Below, in pieces: positions 43,627 through 52,494 of a DNA stretch of 64,000 bases. The stretch spans positions 62,001 through 126,000 of the forward strand of contig NZ_BLTE01000002.1 in assembly GCF_013019105.1 (NCBI RefSeq), given 5' to 3'. The stretch comes from Fundidesulfovibrio magnetotacticus. Lineage in GTDB: Bacteria; Desulfobacterota; Desulfovibrionia; Desulfovibrionales; Desulfovibrionaceae. Both the position numbers and the translations under genes were made by a program. A model generated the notes under the pieces. That model saw nothing but the letters and a program-made list of their open reading frames with translations. It was not told where the DNA came from and ran no database searches. The stretch's first letter is position 1. Each line of letters begins with the position of its first letter.

Positions 43627-44757
43627 CTAGGGCTGCACCTCGGCCTCGAATACCCTTGCGACGCCGTCGTAGCGTTCGATGGCCACCACCTTGAGCGGCG
43701 GTTCCTGGGGCTCCTCGAAGCCGATGCGCCCCGTCACCCCCACGAAGGCCCTCGTCTGGGCCAGGGCGCGGCGCAACTGCGCCGGCTCGTCCGACCCGGC
43801 CCTGGCCAGGGCGTCGGCCACCAGGGCCACGGCGTCGTGCCCCAGGGCCGCGAAGCCGCTCACGGGACGCGAGCCGTGGGCGCGGGTCCACGCCTCCACG
43901 AAGCGGCGCACCTCCGCGCGGGGGCTGTCGTAGGACACGTGGGTGGAAAAGAAAACCCCCGGCTTGGCCATCTCGCCCACCTGCTCCAGCAGCGGCGTGT
44001 CGAAGCCGTCGCCCGAGAACACCGGCCCCTTGAACCCGGCCTCACGCAGGGCCTTCACCGTGCGCGGGGCGTCCTCGGGCATGCCCGCCACGAATGCGCC
44101 CTGGCACGCGCCGTCCGCGAGGCACGCGGGCACGGGGCTGCCCAGAACGCCCCCCGGGGCGGCCCCGTAGCGCGCCTGGGCCGGAATGTCGCCGCCCAGG
44201 AGCTTGAACGACTTCACGAACGACCCCGCCAGCACCGTAGTGAAGGCGAAATCCCGGTTGGCCGTGAGCATCATGCTCGTGATGCCCTTGCGCCGCACCG
44301 CGAACTTGGCCAGGGCCTTGGCCTGGGCGTCGTCGCCGAAGCAGGCCATGAAGAAATAGGGACCCAGCGTCCGGGGCAGGGTGGGCAGCGTGGCCCCGGC
44401 CGTCACGAAGGGGACCTTGGCGAGCGTGACGGCCTCCCCAGCGGCCAGGGCGAAATCGGAGTCGTTGAGGCCCACCACGGCCGCAACGCCCAGGGCCGCC
44501 AGCTCCCTGGCGGCCTCGCGGCAGCGCTCCACGTCGGTGCCGCAGTCGCGCACTTCCAGCACGAGGGGGCGTCCCTTCACGCCGCCCTTGCTGTTCACGG
44601 CCTCGGCCGCCAGGCGCGCGCCTTCCAGGCCCGGCACGTCCAGTGAGGCCTGACTGCCCGTGAGGTTGTAGAGCACGCCCACCACCACCGGCTTCGCCGC
44701 CAGGGCCGGAGCCGCCCAAAGGGCCGCCGCAAGGATCATCGAGAGCACCGCGCGCAC
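43627..44757 (-). CDS. Orphan ABC amino-acid-type substrate-binding protein (LivK family)
   Basis: A 376-residue periplasmic binding protein of the Peripla_BP_6 class: signal peptide VRAVLSMILAAALWAAPALA, then VVVGVLYNLTGSQASLDVPGLEGARLAAEAVNSKGGVKGRPLVL, the classic LivK opening, and the Cys pair in RDCGTDVERCR. GTG 44757 is chosen because GAGGAGG precedes it and the signal peptide starts there; an upstream start would add a charged tail. No permease or ATPase genes are nearby, so it may serve a distant transporter or a sensor. Its 3' end abuts a Rex-like site. Confidence 0.82.
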   Translation of the reverse strand: MRAVLSMILAAALWAAPALAAKPVVVGVLYNLTGSQASLDVPGLEGARLAAEAVNSKGGVKGRPLVLEVRDCGTDVERCREAARELAALGVAAVVGLNDSDFALAAGEAVTLAKVPFVTAGATLPTLPRTLGPYFFMACFGDDAQAKALAKFAVRRKGITSMMLTANRDFAFTTVLAGSFVKSFKLLGGDIPAQARYGAAPGGVLGSPVPACLADGACQGAFVAGMPEDAPRTVKALREAGFKGPVFSGDGFDTPLLEQVGEMAKPGVFFSTHVSYDSPRAEVRRFVEAWTRAHGSRPVSGFAALGHDAVALVADALARAGSDEPAQLRRALAQTRAFVGVTGRIGFEEPQEPPLKVVAIERYDGVARVFEAEVQP

Positions 44758-44907
44758 CGCGTCCTCCTCGCCCGTGCGTGCCGACCGCCGGGGCAGACTG
44801 TTCTCGCCCTTCTCCATGCCCGTTTCCCCGGGGCGGCGCAACGCCCGCGCTTGCCCTCGCGCCCGTTTCGGGGCAACAAGCAGCGAAACGTCTCACCCGG
44901 AGCCCAC

Positions 44908-46017
44908 ATGCCCCGCCTAGCCGCCTGCGCCGCGCTCTGCCTCCTGCTGGCAGCCTGCTCCTTCGGCCCCGCCAAGCTCCCCGCCACGCGCATGGACTAC
45001 AACCTGGCCGTGGCCCGCTCCTCCAACGAGGAGATGCTGCTCAACCTCGTGCGCATGAAATATTTCGAGCAGCCGCTCTTCCTCCAGGTGGGCTCCATCG
45101 CCTCCAGCTTCAACTACACCGTCACCGCCGGAGCCACCGGCACCTTCCCGGACCAGCGCGACTTCCTGCGCGGCGTCTACTACAATTACGCCCCCACCTT
45201 CACCGGGCAGTACTCCGACTCCCCCACCGTCACCTACACGCCCTACCAGGGCCAGACCTACGCCCAGCAGTTCCTGGCCGAAGTGGACCTGGAGCGCTTC
45301 GTGGTGCTCTACCGCGCGGGCTGGGACATCGAATACCTCCTGCGGCTCCTGGTGAAGCGCATCGGCAGCCTGGACCACGCCTACGACGCCCGAACGGGCT
45401 TCGACCCGGCGGACCACGCCCGCTTCCTGGAGCTCACGCGGCTCATCGCCGCCATGGACGACCGGGGCGACCTGGACATCGTGACCGCCTCGCCGGGCAA
45501 GGACAAGCCCAACATCACCCTGATGACCCTGCGCTTCAAGGACGAGGCCGAGATCGAAACGCTGGCGGGGCTCATCGGCGTGCGGTTGCGGGCCGGGAGG
45601 ACCGGCAAGGGCCACCTCGTGGCCAAGGCGCGCCTCGTGCCCGTGCGGGAGCGCGAGCTGGCCAGGGAGGAACAGGGCGACGGCGGAACGACGGCCCTGG
45701 CCTTCAGCCTGCGCAACTGCCTGCGGGCCATGGACGTGGCCGGGCAGGGCGTGGAGGTGCCCGCCGAACTGGCCGCGCGCAAGGCCGCCTTCGACCTGCG
45801 CCCACAGTTCGCCGACGTGATGGACGTGCGAGCCAGCCGCACGCGGCCCCTGGACGCCTACGTGAGCGTGAACCACGGCGGCTGGTGGTACTCCATCCGC
45901 GCCGAGGACACCCGCTCCAAGGAAGTGCTCCAGCTCATGCTGAACCTCTTCGCGCTGCAATCCGCCGACCCGCCCAAGAACACGCCGGTCTTGACCCTGC
46001 CCGTGGGCGGCAATTAG
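44908..46017 (+). CDS. Lipoprotein of unknown function
   Basis: A 369-residue protein with a short lipoprotein signal (MPRLAACAALCLLLAACSFG, lipobox LAAC). The mature part begins TRMDYNLAVARSSNEEMLLNLVRMKYFEQPLFLQVGSI, has a Tyr/Thr/Pro-rich loop (about 88-125), and ends with HGGWWYSIRAEDTRSKEVLQLMLNLFALQS. I do not recognise a family with confidence. GGAGC precedes the ATG at 44908. It lies 33 bp before hisI and could be the first gene of that operon. Confidence 0.65.
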   Translation: MPRLAACAALCLLLAACSFGPAKLPATRMDYNLAVARSSNEEMLLNLVRMKYFEQPLFLQVGSIASSFNYTVTAGATGTFPDQRDFLRGVYYNYAPTFTGQYSDSPTVTYTPYQGQTYAQQFLAEVDLERFVVLYRAGWDIEYLLRLLVKRIGSLDHAYDARTGFDPADHARFLELTRLIAAMDDRGDLDIVTASPGKDKPNITLMTLRFKDEAEIETLAGLIGVRLRAGRTGKGHLVAKARLVPVRERELAREEQGDGGTTALAFSLRNCLRAMDVAGQGVEVPAELAARKAAFDLRPQFADVMDVRASRTRPLDAYVSVNHGGWWYSIRAEDTRSKEVLQLMLNLFALQSADPPKNTPVLTLPVGGN

Positions 46018-46050
46018 GGTGGCGGGATCGACACCGTGAAAGGACCTACC

Positions 46051-46437
46051 ATGCTGGAACCCGATTTCGACAAAGCAGGCGGGCTCGTGCCCGTCATCGC
46101 CCAGGACGCCGCCTCGGGCGAAGTGCTCATGCTGGCCTACATGAACCGCCAAGCCTGGGAAGAGACCCTGCGCACCGGCGAAGTGCACTACTGGAGCCGC
46201 AGCCGGGGCAAGCTCTGGCACAAGGGCGGCACCTCCGGCCACGTGCAGCGCCTGAAGTCCCTGCGCCTGGACTGCGACCGCGACGCCGTGGTGGCCCTGG
46301 TGGAGCAGGTGGGCGGCGCGGCCTGCCACACGGGCTACCGCTCCTGCTTCTACCGCGAGATAGGCAGGGACGGAGCGGACGCCGAATGCTCGCCCAAGGT
46401 CTTCGACCCCGAGAAGGTCTACGGTCCGGGCGCGTGA
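46051..46437 (+). CDS. hisI: Phosphoribosyl-AMP cyclohydrolase
   Basis: A 128-residue metalloenzyme for the third step of histidine synthesis. Motifs: DAASGEVLMLAYMNRQAWEETLRTGEVHYWSRSRGKLWHKGGTSGH (about 19-64) and LRLDCDRDAVVALVEQVGGAACHTGYRSCFYR, with the zinc and magnesium ligand Cys/Asp residues in DCDRD and CHTGYRSC. ATG 46051 with AAAGGA is preferred to the upstream GTG. Its stop overlaps the cdsA start (TGATG). Confidence 0.95.
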   Translation: MLEPDFDKAGGLVPVIAQDAASGEVLMLAYMNRQAWEETLRTGEVHYWSRSRGKLWHKGGTSGHVQRLKSLRLDCDRDAVVALVEQVGGAACHTGYRSCFYREIGRDGADAECSPKVFDPEKVYGPGA

Positions 46438-47216
46438 TGCTTGGCGCATCGCACCGCACGCGCTGGATCACCTCCGCCGTTGCCCTGCCCCTGCTGGCGG
46501 GCTGCATCTGGGCCGGGGGCGGCTGGATGTTCGCCCTGGCCCTGGCCGCCTCGCTGGCCGGGCTCTGGGAGTTCGCGGGCCTGTTCCCCGGCACGGGGTT
46601 CGCGGCGCGCGCCGCGTCCCTGGCGCTGGGCGCGCTCATGCTCTGGCTGGCCCGCCGCCACGGCCCCGGCGCGGCCCTTGCCGTGCCCCTGGCCGTGTTC
46701 TGGCTGGAGGAGTTCGCCCGGCTCTTCGGGCTCTTCAAGGGCGCTCCCCGCTGGTTTCTGCCCGCCGCTCTGCTCTACGTGCCCGGCAGCCTGCTCTTCC
46801 TCCCGGGCTTCGGCCCCGGCGAGACGGCCCTGGTGATCGCGGCGGTCATGGCCTGCGACACGGGGGCCTACTACGCCGGGTCGCTGATCGGCGGCCCCAA
46901 GATCTGGCCCTCGATCTCGCCCAGGAAGACCTGGGCGGGCAGCGCGGGCGGGCTGGCGGCCTGCATGGCCGTGTGCGCGGCCGCCGGAGCGCTCTGGGGC
47001 GCGGCCCCCGCGGGCGTCTACGCCCTGCTGGGCGCGGCCCTGGCCGTGGCCTCCCAGATGGGCGACTTCATGGAGTCCGCCATGAAGCGCGCGGCCGGTG
47101 TCAAGGACTCCGGCAACCTGCTGCCCGGGCACGGCGGCCTGCTGGACCGCGTGGACGGCCTGATCCCCGCGATCCTGGTCTACGCCCTGGCGCGCAACCT
47201 CACCCAGCTGCCATGA
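46437..47216 (+). CDS. cdsA: Phosphatidate cytidylyltransferase
   Basis: A 259-residue membrane enzyme with about eight helices that makes CDP-diacylglycerol from phosphatidate and CTP. The C-terminal signature SAMKRAAGVKDSGNLLPGHGGLLDRVDGL (about 216-244) is complete, as is CDTGAYYAG. Overlaps hisI upstream and dxr downstream (ATGA), so lipid and isoprenoid genes are coupled here. Confidence 0.95.
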   Translation: MLGASHRTRWITSAVALPLLAGCIWAGGGWMFALALAASLAGLWEFAGLFPGTGFAARAASLALGALMLWLARRHGPGAALAVPLAVFWLEEFARLFGLFKGAPRWFLPAALLYVPGSLLFLPGFGPGETALVIAAVMACDTGAYYAGSLIGGPKIWPSISPRKTWAGSAGGLAACMAVCAAAGALWGAAPAGVYALLGAALAVASQMGDFMESAMKRAAGVKDSGNLLPGHGGLLDRVDGLIPAILVYALARNLTQLP

Positions 47217-48424
47217 TCGACTACATCTCGCCCCTGCCCAAGCCCTCCGACCTGCCGCCCTTCCCGCGCAGCCTCTGCGTGCTGGGCGCGACCGGCTCCA
47301 TCGGCGAATCGGCCCTGGCCGTGGCGCGCGAGCACCCCGCCCAGTTCCGGGTGACGGCCCTGGCCGGGGCGCGCAACGTGGAGCTGCTGGCCCGCCAGGC
47401 CGCCGAGTTCCGCCCGCGCTTCCTGGCCGTGCTGGAGGAGGAGGGCGCGCGGGCGCTCAAGAGGCTCCTGCCCCCGGGCTACGCCCCGGAGATTCTCTGG
47501 GGGCCTGGGGCCTACGTCACCCTGGCGGCCCTGCCCGAGGTGCAGGTGGTGCTGGCGGCCATCGTGGGGGCGGCCGGGCTCGCGCCCACCCTGGCGGCGG
47601 CTCAGTCGGGCAAGATCATCGCCCTGGCCAACAAGGAATCCCTCGTGCTGGCCGGGCACCTCATCCGCCGGGCCTGCCGCGAGACCGGGGCCGTGGTCCT
47701 GCCCGTGGACTCCGAGCACAACGCGCTCTTCCAGTCCCTGGTCGGCCACCCCGGCGACGACGTGGACCACCTGATCCTCACCGCCTCGGGCGGCCCCTTC
47801 CGCGACTGGGCCTCCGAAGAGCTGGCCCGGGCCACCGCCGCCCAGGCCCTCAAGCACCCCAACTGGTCCATGGGAGCCAAGATCAGCATCGACTCGGCCA
47901 CGCTCATGAACAAGGGGCTGGAGGTCATCGAGGCCTGCCGCCTCTACGGCCTGCCCCAGGAGCGCGTGAAGGTGCTGGTGCATCCGCAGTCCATCGTGCA
48001 CTCCCTGGCGGCCTACCGCGACGGCTCCTTCCTGGCCCAGATGGGCCAGCCCGACATGCGCATCGCCATCGCCTACTGCCTGTGCTACCCGGTGCGCCTG
48101 CCCCTGAGCATCCCCCCGCTGGACCTGGCGGCCCTGGGCGCCCTGACCTTCCGCGAGCCCCGCCACGACGACTTCCCCTGCCTGGGCCTGGCCCGGCGCG
48201 CCGTGGACGAAGGCCCCGCGCACTGCACCGCTCTCAACGCCGCCAACGAGGTGGCCGTGGAGCGCTTTCTCCAGGGACGCATCGGCTTCCTGGACATCCC
48301 CCGGGCCGCGGCCTGGGCGCTGGACCGGCTCGCCCCCCTGGACGATCCGGATTTCATGACCATACTGGAGATCGACCGGGCCACCCGCCAGGCCGTGGCC
48401 GACTTCCTCACGGACACCACATGA
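47213..48424 (+). CDS. dxr: 1-deoxy-D-xylulose 5-phosphate reductoisomerase
   Basis: A 403-residue NADPH enzyme of the MEP isoprenoid pathway: VLGATGSIGESALAVAREHP (23-42), ALANKESLVLAG, LPVDSEHNALFQSL (metal-binding Asp/Glu), SGGPFRDW, HPNWSMGAKISIDSATLMNKGLEVIEA and ALNAANEVAV. Start overlaps the cdsA stop; end overlaps the rseP start, the usual cdsA-dxr-rseP order. Confidence 0.97.
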   Translation: MIDYISPLPKPSDLPPFPRSLCVLGATGSIGESALAVAREHPAQFRVTALAGARNVELLARQAAEFRPRFLAVLEEEGARALKRLLPPGYAPEILWGPGAYVTLAALPEVQVVLAAIVGAAGLAPTLAAAQSGKIIALANKESLVLAGHLIRRACRETGAVVLPVDSEHNALFQSLVGHPGDDVDHLILTASGGPFRDWASEELARATAAQALKHPNWSMGAKISIDSATLMNKGLEVIEACRLYGLPQERVKVLVHPQSIVHSLAAYRDGSFLAQMGQPDMRIAIAYCLCYPVRLPLSIPPLDLAALGALTFREPRHDDFPCLGLARRAVDEGPAHCTALNAANEVAVERFLQGRIGFLDIPRAAAWALDRLAPLDDPDFMTILEIDRATRQAVADFLTDTT

Positions 48425-49512
48425 TCGACTTTCTGCTCAAGGCCGTCCATTTCGTCGTCGTCATCGGCGTGCTCATCTTCATCCACGAACTGGGGCATTT
48501 CCTGTTGGCCCGGTTCTTCGGCATGGGCGTGCGCGTGTTCTCCCTGGGCTTCGGCCCGAAGCTCCTGGCCTTCAGAGCCGGGCAGACCGAATACCGCGTC
48601 TGCGCCGTGCCCCTGGGCGGCTACGTCCAGCTGGTGGCCCAGGACTCCGAGGACGACGACACCACCGAAGGCTTCCCTCCGGACACATGGTTCGTGCGCC
48701 GCCCCTCCTGGCAGCGCATGCTCGTGGTGGCCGCCGGGCCGTTGTTCAACCTGGTGCTGGCCTGGGCGCTCTATGCGGGGCTCTACTACGCCAACGGCCG
48801 CTTCGAGACCCCGGCCTCCGTGGGCGAGGTGGTCCAGGCCGGGGCCGCCGAACGCGCGGGCATCAAACAGGGCGACGTGGTCACGGCCGTGGACGGCGCG
48901 CCCATCCTCTATTTCCGCGAGCTGCGCGAAAAGGTGGAGCAAAGCGGCGGCAAGCCCCTGCGCCTGGACGTGAAGCGCGGCCAGGAACAGCTCGCCTTCA
49001 CCGTCACCCCGGACCTGCGCCCCCAGAAGAACCTCTTCGGCGAGGACGTGAGCAAGCCCCTCTTGGGCGTCACCTCCACCAAGGAGAGCGTGAACATCCC
49101 CATGGGCGCGGCGAGCGCCCTGCGCGAGGGCCTGGCCCAGACCTGGGAGATCACCGCCGTGACGGGGCAGATCTTCTGGAAGCTCGTGGCGGGGGTGGTG
49201 CCCGTCTCCACCATCGGCGGCCCCATCATGATCGCCGAACTGGTGGGCAAGCAGTCCGAACAGGGGTTGGCCCATCTGGTGAGCCTCACGGCCATGATCA
49301 GCGTGAACCTGGCCATCCTGAACCTGCTGCCCATCCCCGTGCTCGACGGCGGGCACATCCTCTTCTTCGCCCTGGAGACCGTGCTGCGCCGCCCCGTGCC
49401 GGAGCGCCTGCGCGCCATGACCACCAAGGCGGGCTTCGTGCTGCTCATGGGGCTCATGCTCATGGCCACGGCCAACGACATCCTGCGCCTGATCGGCGGC
49501 GGCTCCAAGTGA
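48421..49512 (+). CDS. rseP: Site-2 intramembrane protease RseP
   Basis: A 363-residue zinc metalloprotease: HELGH (22-26) in VLIFIHELGHFLLARFFGM, one PDZ domain (about 125-205, VVQAGAAERAGIKQGDVVTAVDG) and the third ligand motif NLLPIPVLDGGHI (near residue 302). It cleaves membrane-bound regulators such as anti-sigma factors or signal-peptide remnants. It has one PDZ domain instead of the two in E. coli RseP, as is common outside gammaproteobacteria. It ends in the tsaB start (GTGA). Confidence 0.95.
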   Translation: MIDFLLKAVHFVVVIGVLIFIHELGHFLLARFFGMGVRVFSLGFGPKLLAFRAGQTEYRVCAVPLGGYVQLVAQDSEDDDTTEGFPPDTWFVRRPSWQRMLVVAAGPLFNLVLAWALYAGLYYANGRFETPASVGEVVQAGAAERAGIKQGDVVTAVDGAPILYFRELREKVEQSGGKPLRLDVKRGQEQLAFTVTPDLRPQKNLFGEDVSKPLLGVTSTKESVNIPMGAASALREGLAQTWEITAVTGQIFWKLVAGVVPVSTIGGPIMIAELVGKQSEQGLAHLVSLTAMISVNLAILNLLPIPVLDGGHILFFALETVLRRPVPERLRAMTTKAGFVLLMGLMLMATANDILRLIGGGSK

Positions 49513-50306
49513 TCCTTGTCCTGAACACGGCCGAGGAGACCATGCAGATCCTGCTGGCCGGGCCGGGCGACGCCCCGGCCCGCTTCTCCGGCGGCCTCTT
49601 CGACCCCTCGGGCTTCGATATCCTGGAATTCCACGAGGAGCGCTGCCCGGGCAGGATGAACGAACTCCTGGCTCCGGCCGCCATGGAGCTTCTGGACCGC
49701 CGCTCCGGCGCGACGCTCCAGGGCGTGGCCTGCGTGCGCGGGCCGGGCAGCTTCACGGGGGTCCGCCTGGGCCTGGCCTTCGCCACGGGCCTGTGCCTGG
49801 CCCGCACGCTGCCCATGGCCGGGCTGGACCACCTGCCGCTCCTGGCCCTGCGCGCCCCCAGGGGCTACGGCGAGGTGCACGTGGTCACCCATTCGCGCAC
49901 GGGGCAGGTCTACCATCAGGCCTTCGGCCCCGGCGCGCTGCCCTACTCCACCCCGGAGGACATGGACGCCGCGCGCGCCCGGCACCTGGCCGCCCATGCG
50001 GTCTCGCGCTCGGGCAAGGGCCGCGTGGCCCTGCTGGGCACGGGCCTGGCGCGCAATCCCGAGGCCTTCGCGGACATCGCTGGAACCGTCCTCCTGGAGC
50101 AGCAGGCCCCCACGCCCCAGGCGCTCCTGCGCGCGGCCCTGGCCGCCCGCTACGACGGCCCCCCCGTGGACGCCCTCTACCTGCGCGGCTCCGACGCCGA
50201 GGAGAACCTGGCGACCATCGGGGCGCAGCGCGGGCTCACGCCGCTCCAGGCCCAGTCCAGGCTGGACAAGGCCCAGCGCGACGGCACGCCCGTCTGGAGC
50301 GCCTGA
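49509..50306 (+). CDS. tsaB: tRNA t6A modification protein TsaB
   Basis: A 265-residue ASKHA-fold protein: LVLNTAEETMQILLAG at the start, the CPGRMNELLAPAAMELLDR segment, VRGPGSFTGVRLGLAFATGLCLA (77-99) and the LPLLALRAP loop. TsaB supports TsaD in forming t6A37 on tRNA. GTG 49509 overlaps the rseP stop. The C-terminus extends past the core with a helical tail. Last gene of the hisI-tsaB run. Confidence 0.9.
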   Translation: MILVLNTAEETMQILLAGPGDAPARFSGGLFDPSGFDILEFHEERCPGRMNELLAPAAMELLDRRSGATLQGVACVRGPGSFTGVRLGLAFATGLCLARTLPMAGLDHLPLLALRAPRGYGEVHVVTHSRTGQVYHQAFGPGALPYSTPEDMDAARARHLAAHAVSRSGKGRVALLGTGLARNPEAFADIAGTVLLEQQAPTPQALLRAALAARYDGPPVDALYLRGSDAEENLATIGAQRGLTPLQAQSRLDKAQRDGTPVWSA

Positions 50307-50403
50307 GGCCGGAGCGCGCCCTCCGGCGCCGCAAACGCGACGCCCCCGAATCCGGCGCGGACAAGACGCCCGCGCACCGCTCCCGGACCGGTCCGGCCCC
50401 CGG

Positions 50404-50841
50404 CTAGTACATGGCGCGCGAGCGGGCCCAGCTCTCCAGGTTGTTGGCGTCCAGGGCCCCGGAGATGGAGTCCACGGCCTTGCCGTTCTTGAAGAGGATC
50501 AGCGTGGGCACGCTGCGGATGCCCATTTGGGCGGCCAGGATCTGCTCGGTCTCGGTGTTCACCTTGGCGGCGCGGATCTCCGGCTCCAGGCGGCGGGCCA
50601 CCTCCTCGTAGGCGTTGGCCATGCCCCGGCAGGGGCCGCACCAGGGCGCCCAGAAGTCCACCAGCAGGGGCACGTCGGTCTCCTGCACGTGGCGGGCGAA
50701 GTCGGCCTCGGTGAGGTCCACGGGCTTGCCGGGGAAGAGACTGCCGTGGCACTTGCCGCACTCGGCGGCCAATTCCTTGCCTTTGAGGACGCGGTTGCGG
50801 GTATGGCAGTGGGGACAGGTGACCTTGAGCGTGTCGGACAT
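50404..50841 (-). CDS. trxC: Thioredoxin 2 (zinc-ribbon thioredoxin)
   Basis: 145 residues: an N-terminal zinc ribbon (C9, C12, C28, C31) followed by a thioredoxin domain with active site WCGPC (C68, C71) and the cis-Pro loop SVPTLILFKNG. The TrxC type reduces disulfides and is often linked to oxidative stress. AGGAGG precedes the ATG at 50841. Monocistronic, convergent with tsaB. Confidence 0.95.
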   Translation of the reverse strand: MSDTLKVTCPHCHTRNRVLKGKELAAECGKCHGSLFPGKPVDLTEADFARHVQETDVPLLVDFWAPWCGPCRGMANAYEEVARRLEPEIRAAKVNTETEQILAAQMGIRSVPTLILFKNGKAVDSISGALDANNLESWARSRAMY

Positions 50842-50917
50842 GGGGGGCCTCCTGGGGGGTGTGTTTCGGTCAAGTCTCTCAGATAGTTCGTCTTCGGATT
50901 TTGTCGATGGGGGAACC

Positions 50918-51733
50918 ATGGTTTTCGTGAGCCTGAACCTGCGCGCGGCGGCCGCGGACCCGGCCCGTCTGGAACGCTTCCTGGCCCTGGGCCTGAACCC
51001 AGAACTGGGGCTGGACCCGCTGTGCATGGACACCGTGGCGCCCGCCTGGCACGAGGCGCTGGCCGCGCGGCTCAAGTCCCTGGGGCTTCGCTGCGGCCTG
51101 CACCTGCCCTTCTTCGACCTCCAGCCCGGCAGCGCGGATTCCCTGGTGCGCCGGGCCACCGCGGAGCGCCTGAAGCGCGCCGTGGAGACGGCGCGGGTCT
51201 ACGGAGCCGTCCACCTGGTGGGCCACGCCCGCTACGACCACCTGCTCTACGTGCGCTCCGAGGACGCCTGGCGCGAACGCGCCGTGGAGACCTGGGCCGA
51301 GGCCCTCTCGGCCTGGCCCGGACACCCGCCCCTGTGGCTGGAGAACACCTACGAGCCCCATCCCGGCCCCGTGGCCGCCATGGCCGAGGCCCTGGACGCC
51401 GCCATCCCTGGCCGCGCGGGCCTCTGCCTGGACGCCGGGCACTGGTTCAGCTTCGCCAGGGGCCGCGAGCAGGACGACCTGCAACGCTGGCTGGACGCCT
51501 TCGCCCCCTCCCTGGGCCACCTGCACCTGCACGACAACGACGGCAGCGCGGACCAGCACCTGGGCATGGGCGACGGGTTCATGGACTGGGAGGCCTTCTT
51601 CCAGGCCCTGGAAGCGCGCGGGCTCGCCCCCACGGCCACCTACGAGGCCCACACCGAGGAGACCCTGGCGGTGACGCTGCGGTATCTGCGGGAGCGCGGG
51701 CCGGCCCCCGCCGTGCGGCGCGTCAGCGTTTGA
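50918..51733 (+). CDS. Xylose-isomerase-like TIM-barrel (sugar phosphate isomerase/epimerase) protein
   Basis: A 271-residue AP-endonuclease-2-type TIM barrel. Metal ligands are visible in order: HLPFF (near 61), VHLVGHARYDH, LENTYEP (Glu near 144), CLDAGHWF (Asp/His near 174), HLHLHDNDG (near 207) and YEAHTEE. The fold covers isomerases, epimerases and endonucleases, so the substrate cannot be named. Its 3' end overlaps the convergent TRIC-type gene by 11 bp. Confidence 0.82.
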   Translation: MVFVSLNLRAAAADPARLERFLALGLNPELGLDPLCMDTVAPAWHEALAARLKSLGLRCGLHLPFFDLQPGSADSLVRRATAERLKRAVETARVYGAVHLVGHARYDHLLYVRSEDAWRERAVETWAEALSAWPGHPPLWLENTYEPHPGPVAAMAEALDAAIPGRAGLCLDAGHWFSFARGREQDDLQRWLDAFAPSLGHLHLHDNDGSADQHLGMGDGFMDWEAFFQALEARGLAPTATYEAHTEETLAVTLRYLRERGPAPAVRRVSV

Positions 51734-52382
51734 ACAGGCCGCGCAGGAGCCCTTTCTCCCCCACCGGCGCGGTGCTCCAGTTGCGCCAGATGGCCAGCAC
51801 GCGCAGCCCGAACGTGAGGGCGATGGCCGCCATGGCCAGGAGCAGGGGCGGCAGCTCCGTGTTCTGGCGCAGCGGCGTGTAGAGCAGGCAGCCCATGAGG
51901 GCCGCGAAGGCGTAGAACTGTCCGGGCTTGAACACCATGGCCTGTTCCCCCGTGAAAAGATCGCGCAGCACGCCGCCGCCGCAGGCGTTCACCACGCCCA
52001 CCAGCACCGCCGGGACGATCCCCAGCCCCAGGGAGAGCGAACGCTCCACGCCCACCACGGCGTAGGCCCCCAGCGCCAGCGCGTCCACCAGGGCCATCAG
52101 CTTCCTGGAGCCCTCCGCACGGGCTCCCACCGAGAGGCTCAGCATGGCCGCCACCGCCACGGCCCACAGGTAGCGCTCGTCGCGCAGCACCGCCGAGATG
52201 CCCGTCTGCAGGAAGATGCCGTCGCGGATGAGCGCCCCCCCGAGCCCCGTGGCCACGGAGAGCACGCACAGGCCGATCAGGTCGAAACGGCGGCGGATGG
52301 CCTCCATGGCCCCCGTGATGGCCATGAGGAACACCGCCGCAAGGTCCACCGCCAGCGGCAACTGGAAAGGTTGGGCGTCCAT
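51723..52382 (-). CDS. TRIC family (UPF0126, YicG-like) membrane channel
   Basis: A 219-residue protein with seven hydrophobic segments built from two repeats: VFLMAITGAMEAIRRRFDLIGLCVLSVATGLGGALIRDGIFL (about 16-57) and ALALGAYAVVGVERSLSLG...VNACGGGVLRDLF, the paired glycine-rich motifs of prokaryotic TRIC channels. Members conduct monovalent cations such as K+. ATG 52382 is preferred to the TTG nine bases upstream. Confidence 0.9.
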   Translation of the reverse strand: MDAQPFQLPLAVDLAAVFLMAITGAMEAIRRRFDLIGLCVLSVATGLGGALIRDGIFLQTGISAVLRDERYLWAVAVAAMLSLSVGARAEGSRKLMALVDALALGAYAVVGVERSLSLGLGIVPAVLVGVVNACGGGVLRDLFTGEQAMVFKPGQFYAFAALMGCLLYTPLRQNTELPPLLLAMAAIALTFGLRVLAIWRNWSTAPVGEKGLLRGLFKR

Positions 52383-52435
52383 GTGCGCCAACTAGCCCGA
52401 AAACCCTCCCCTGCAAAGCCCCTGGCAGCGCCTCG

Positions 52436-52464
52436 TTGACGGCTGGAACATGCCAAGCTAGACA
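52436..52464 (+). promoter_or_regulatory. Promoter of the TupA-like gene
   Basis: TTGACG (52436-52441), 17-bp spacer, TAGACA (52459-52464), about 31 bp before the ATG at 52495, with TTGGAGG as ribosome site. Confidence 0.6.
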
Positions 52465-52494
52465 CAGGACAATCTCGACATACTTGGAGGCCCC

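Noticed and set aside
50383-50396. 14-bp palindrome CCGGACCGGTCCGG between tsaB and trxC
   Set aside because: No loop and no T tract; in DNA this GC-rich such short symmetry is expected by chance.
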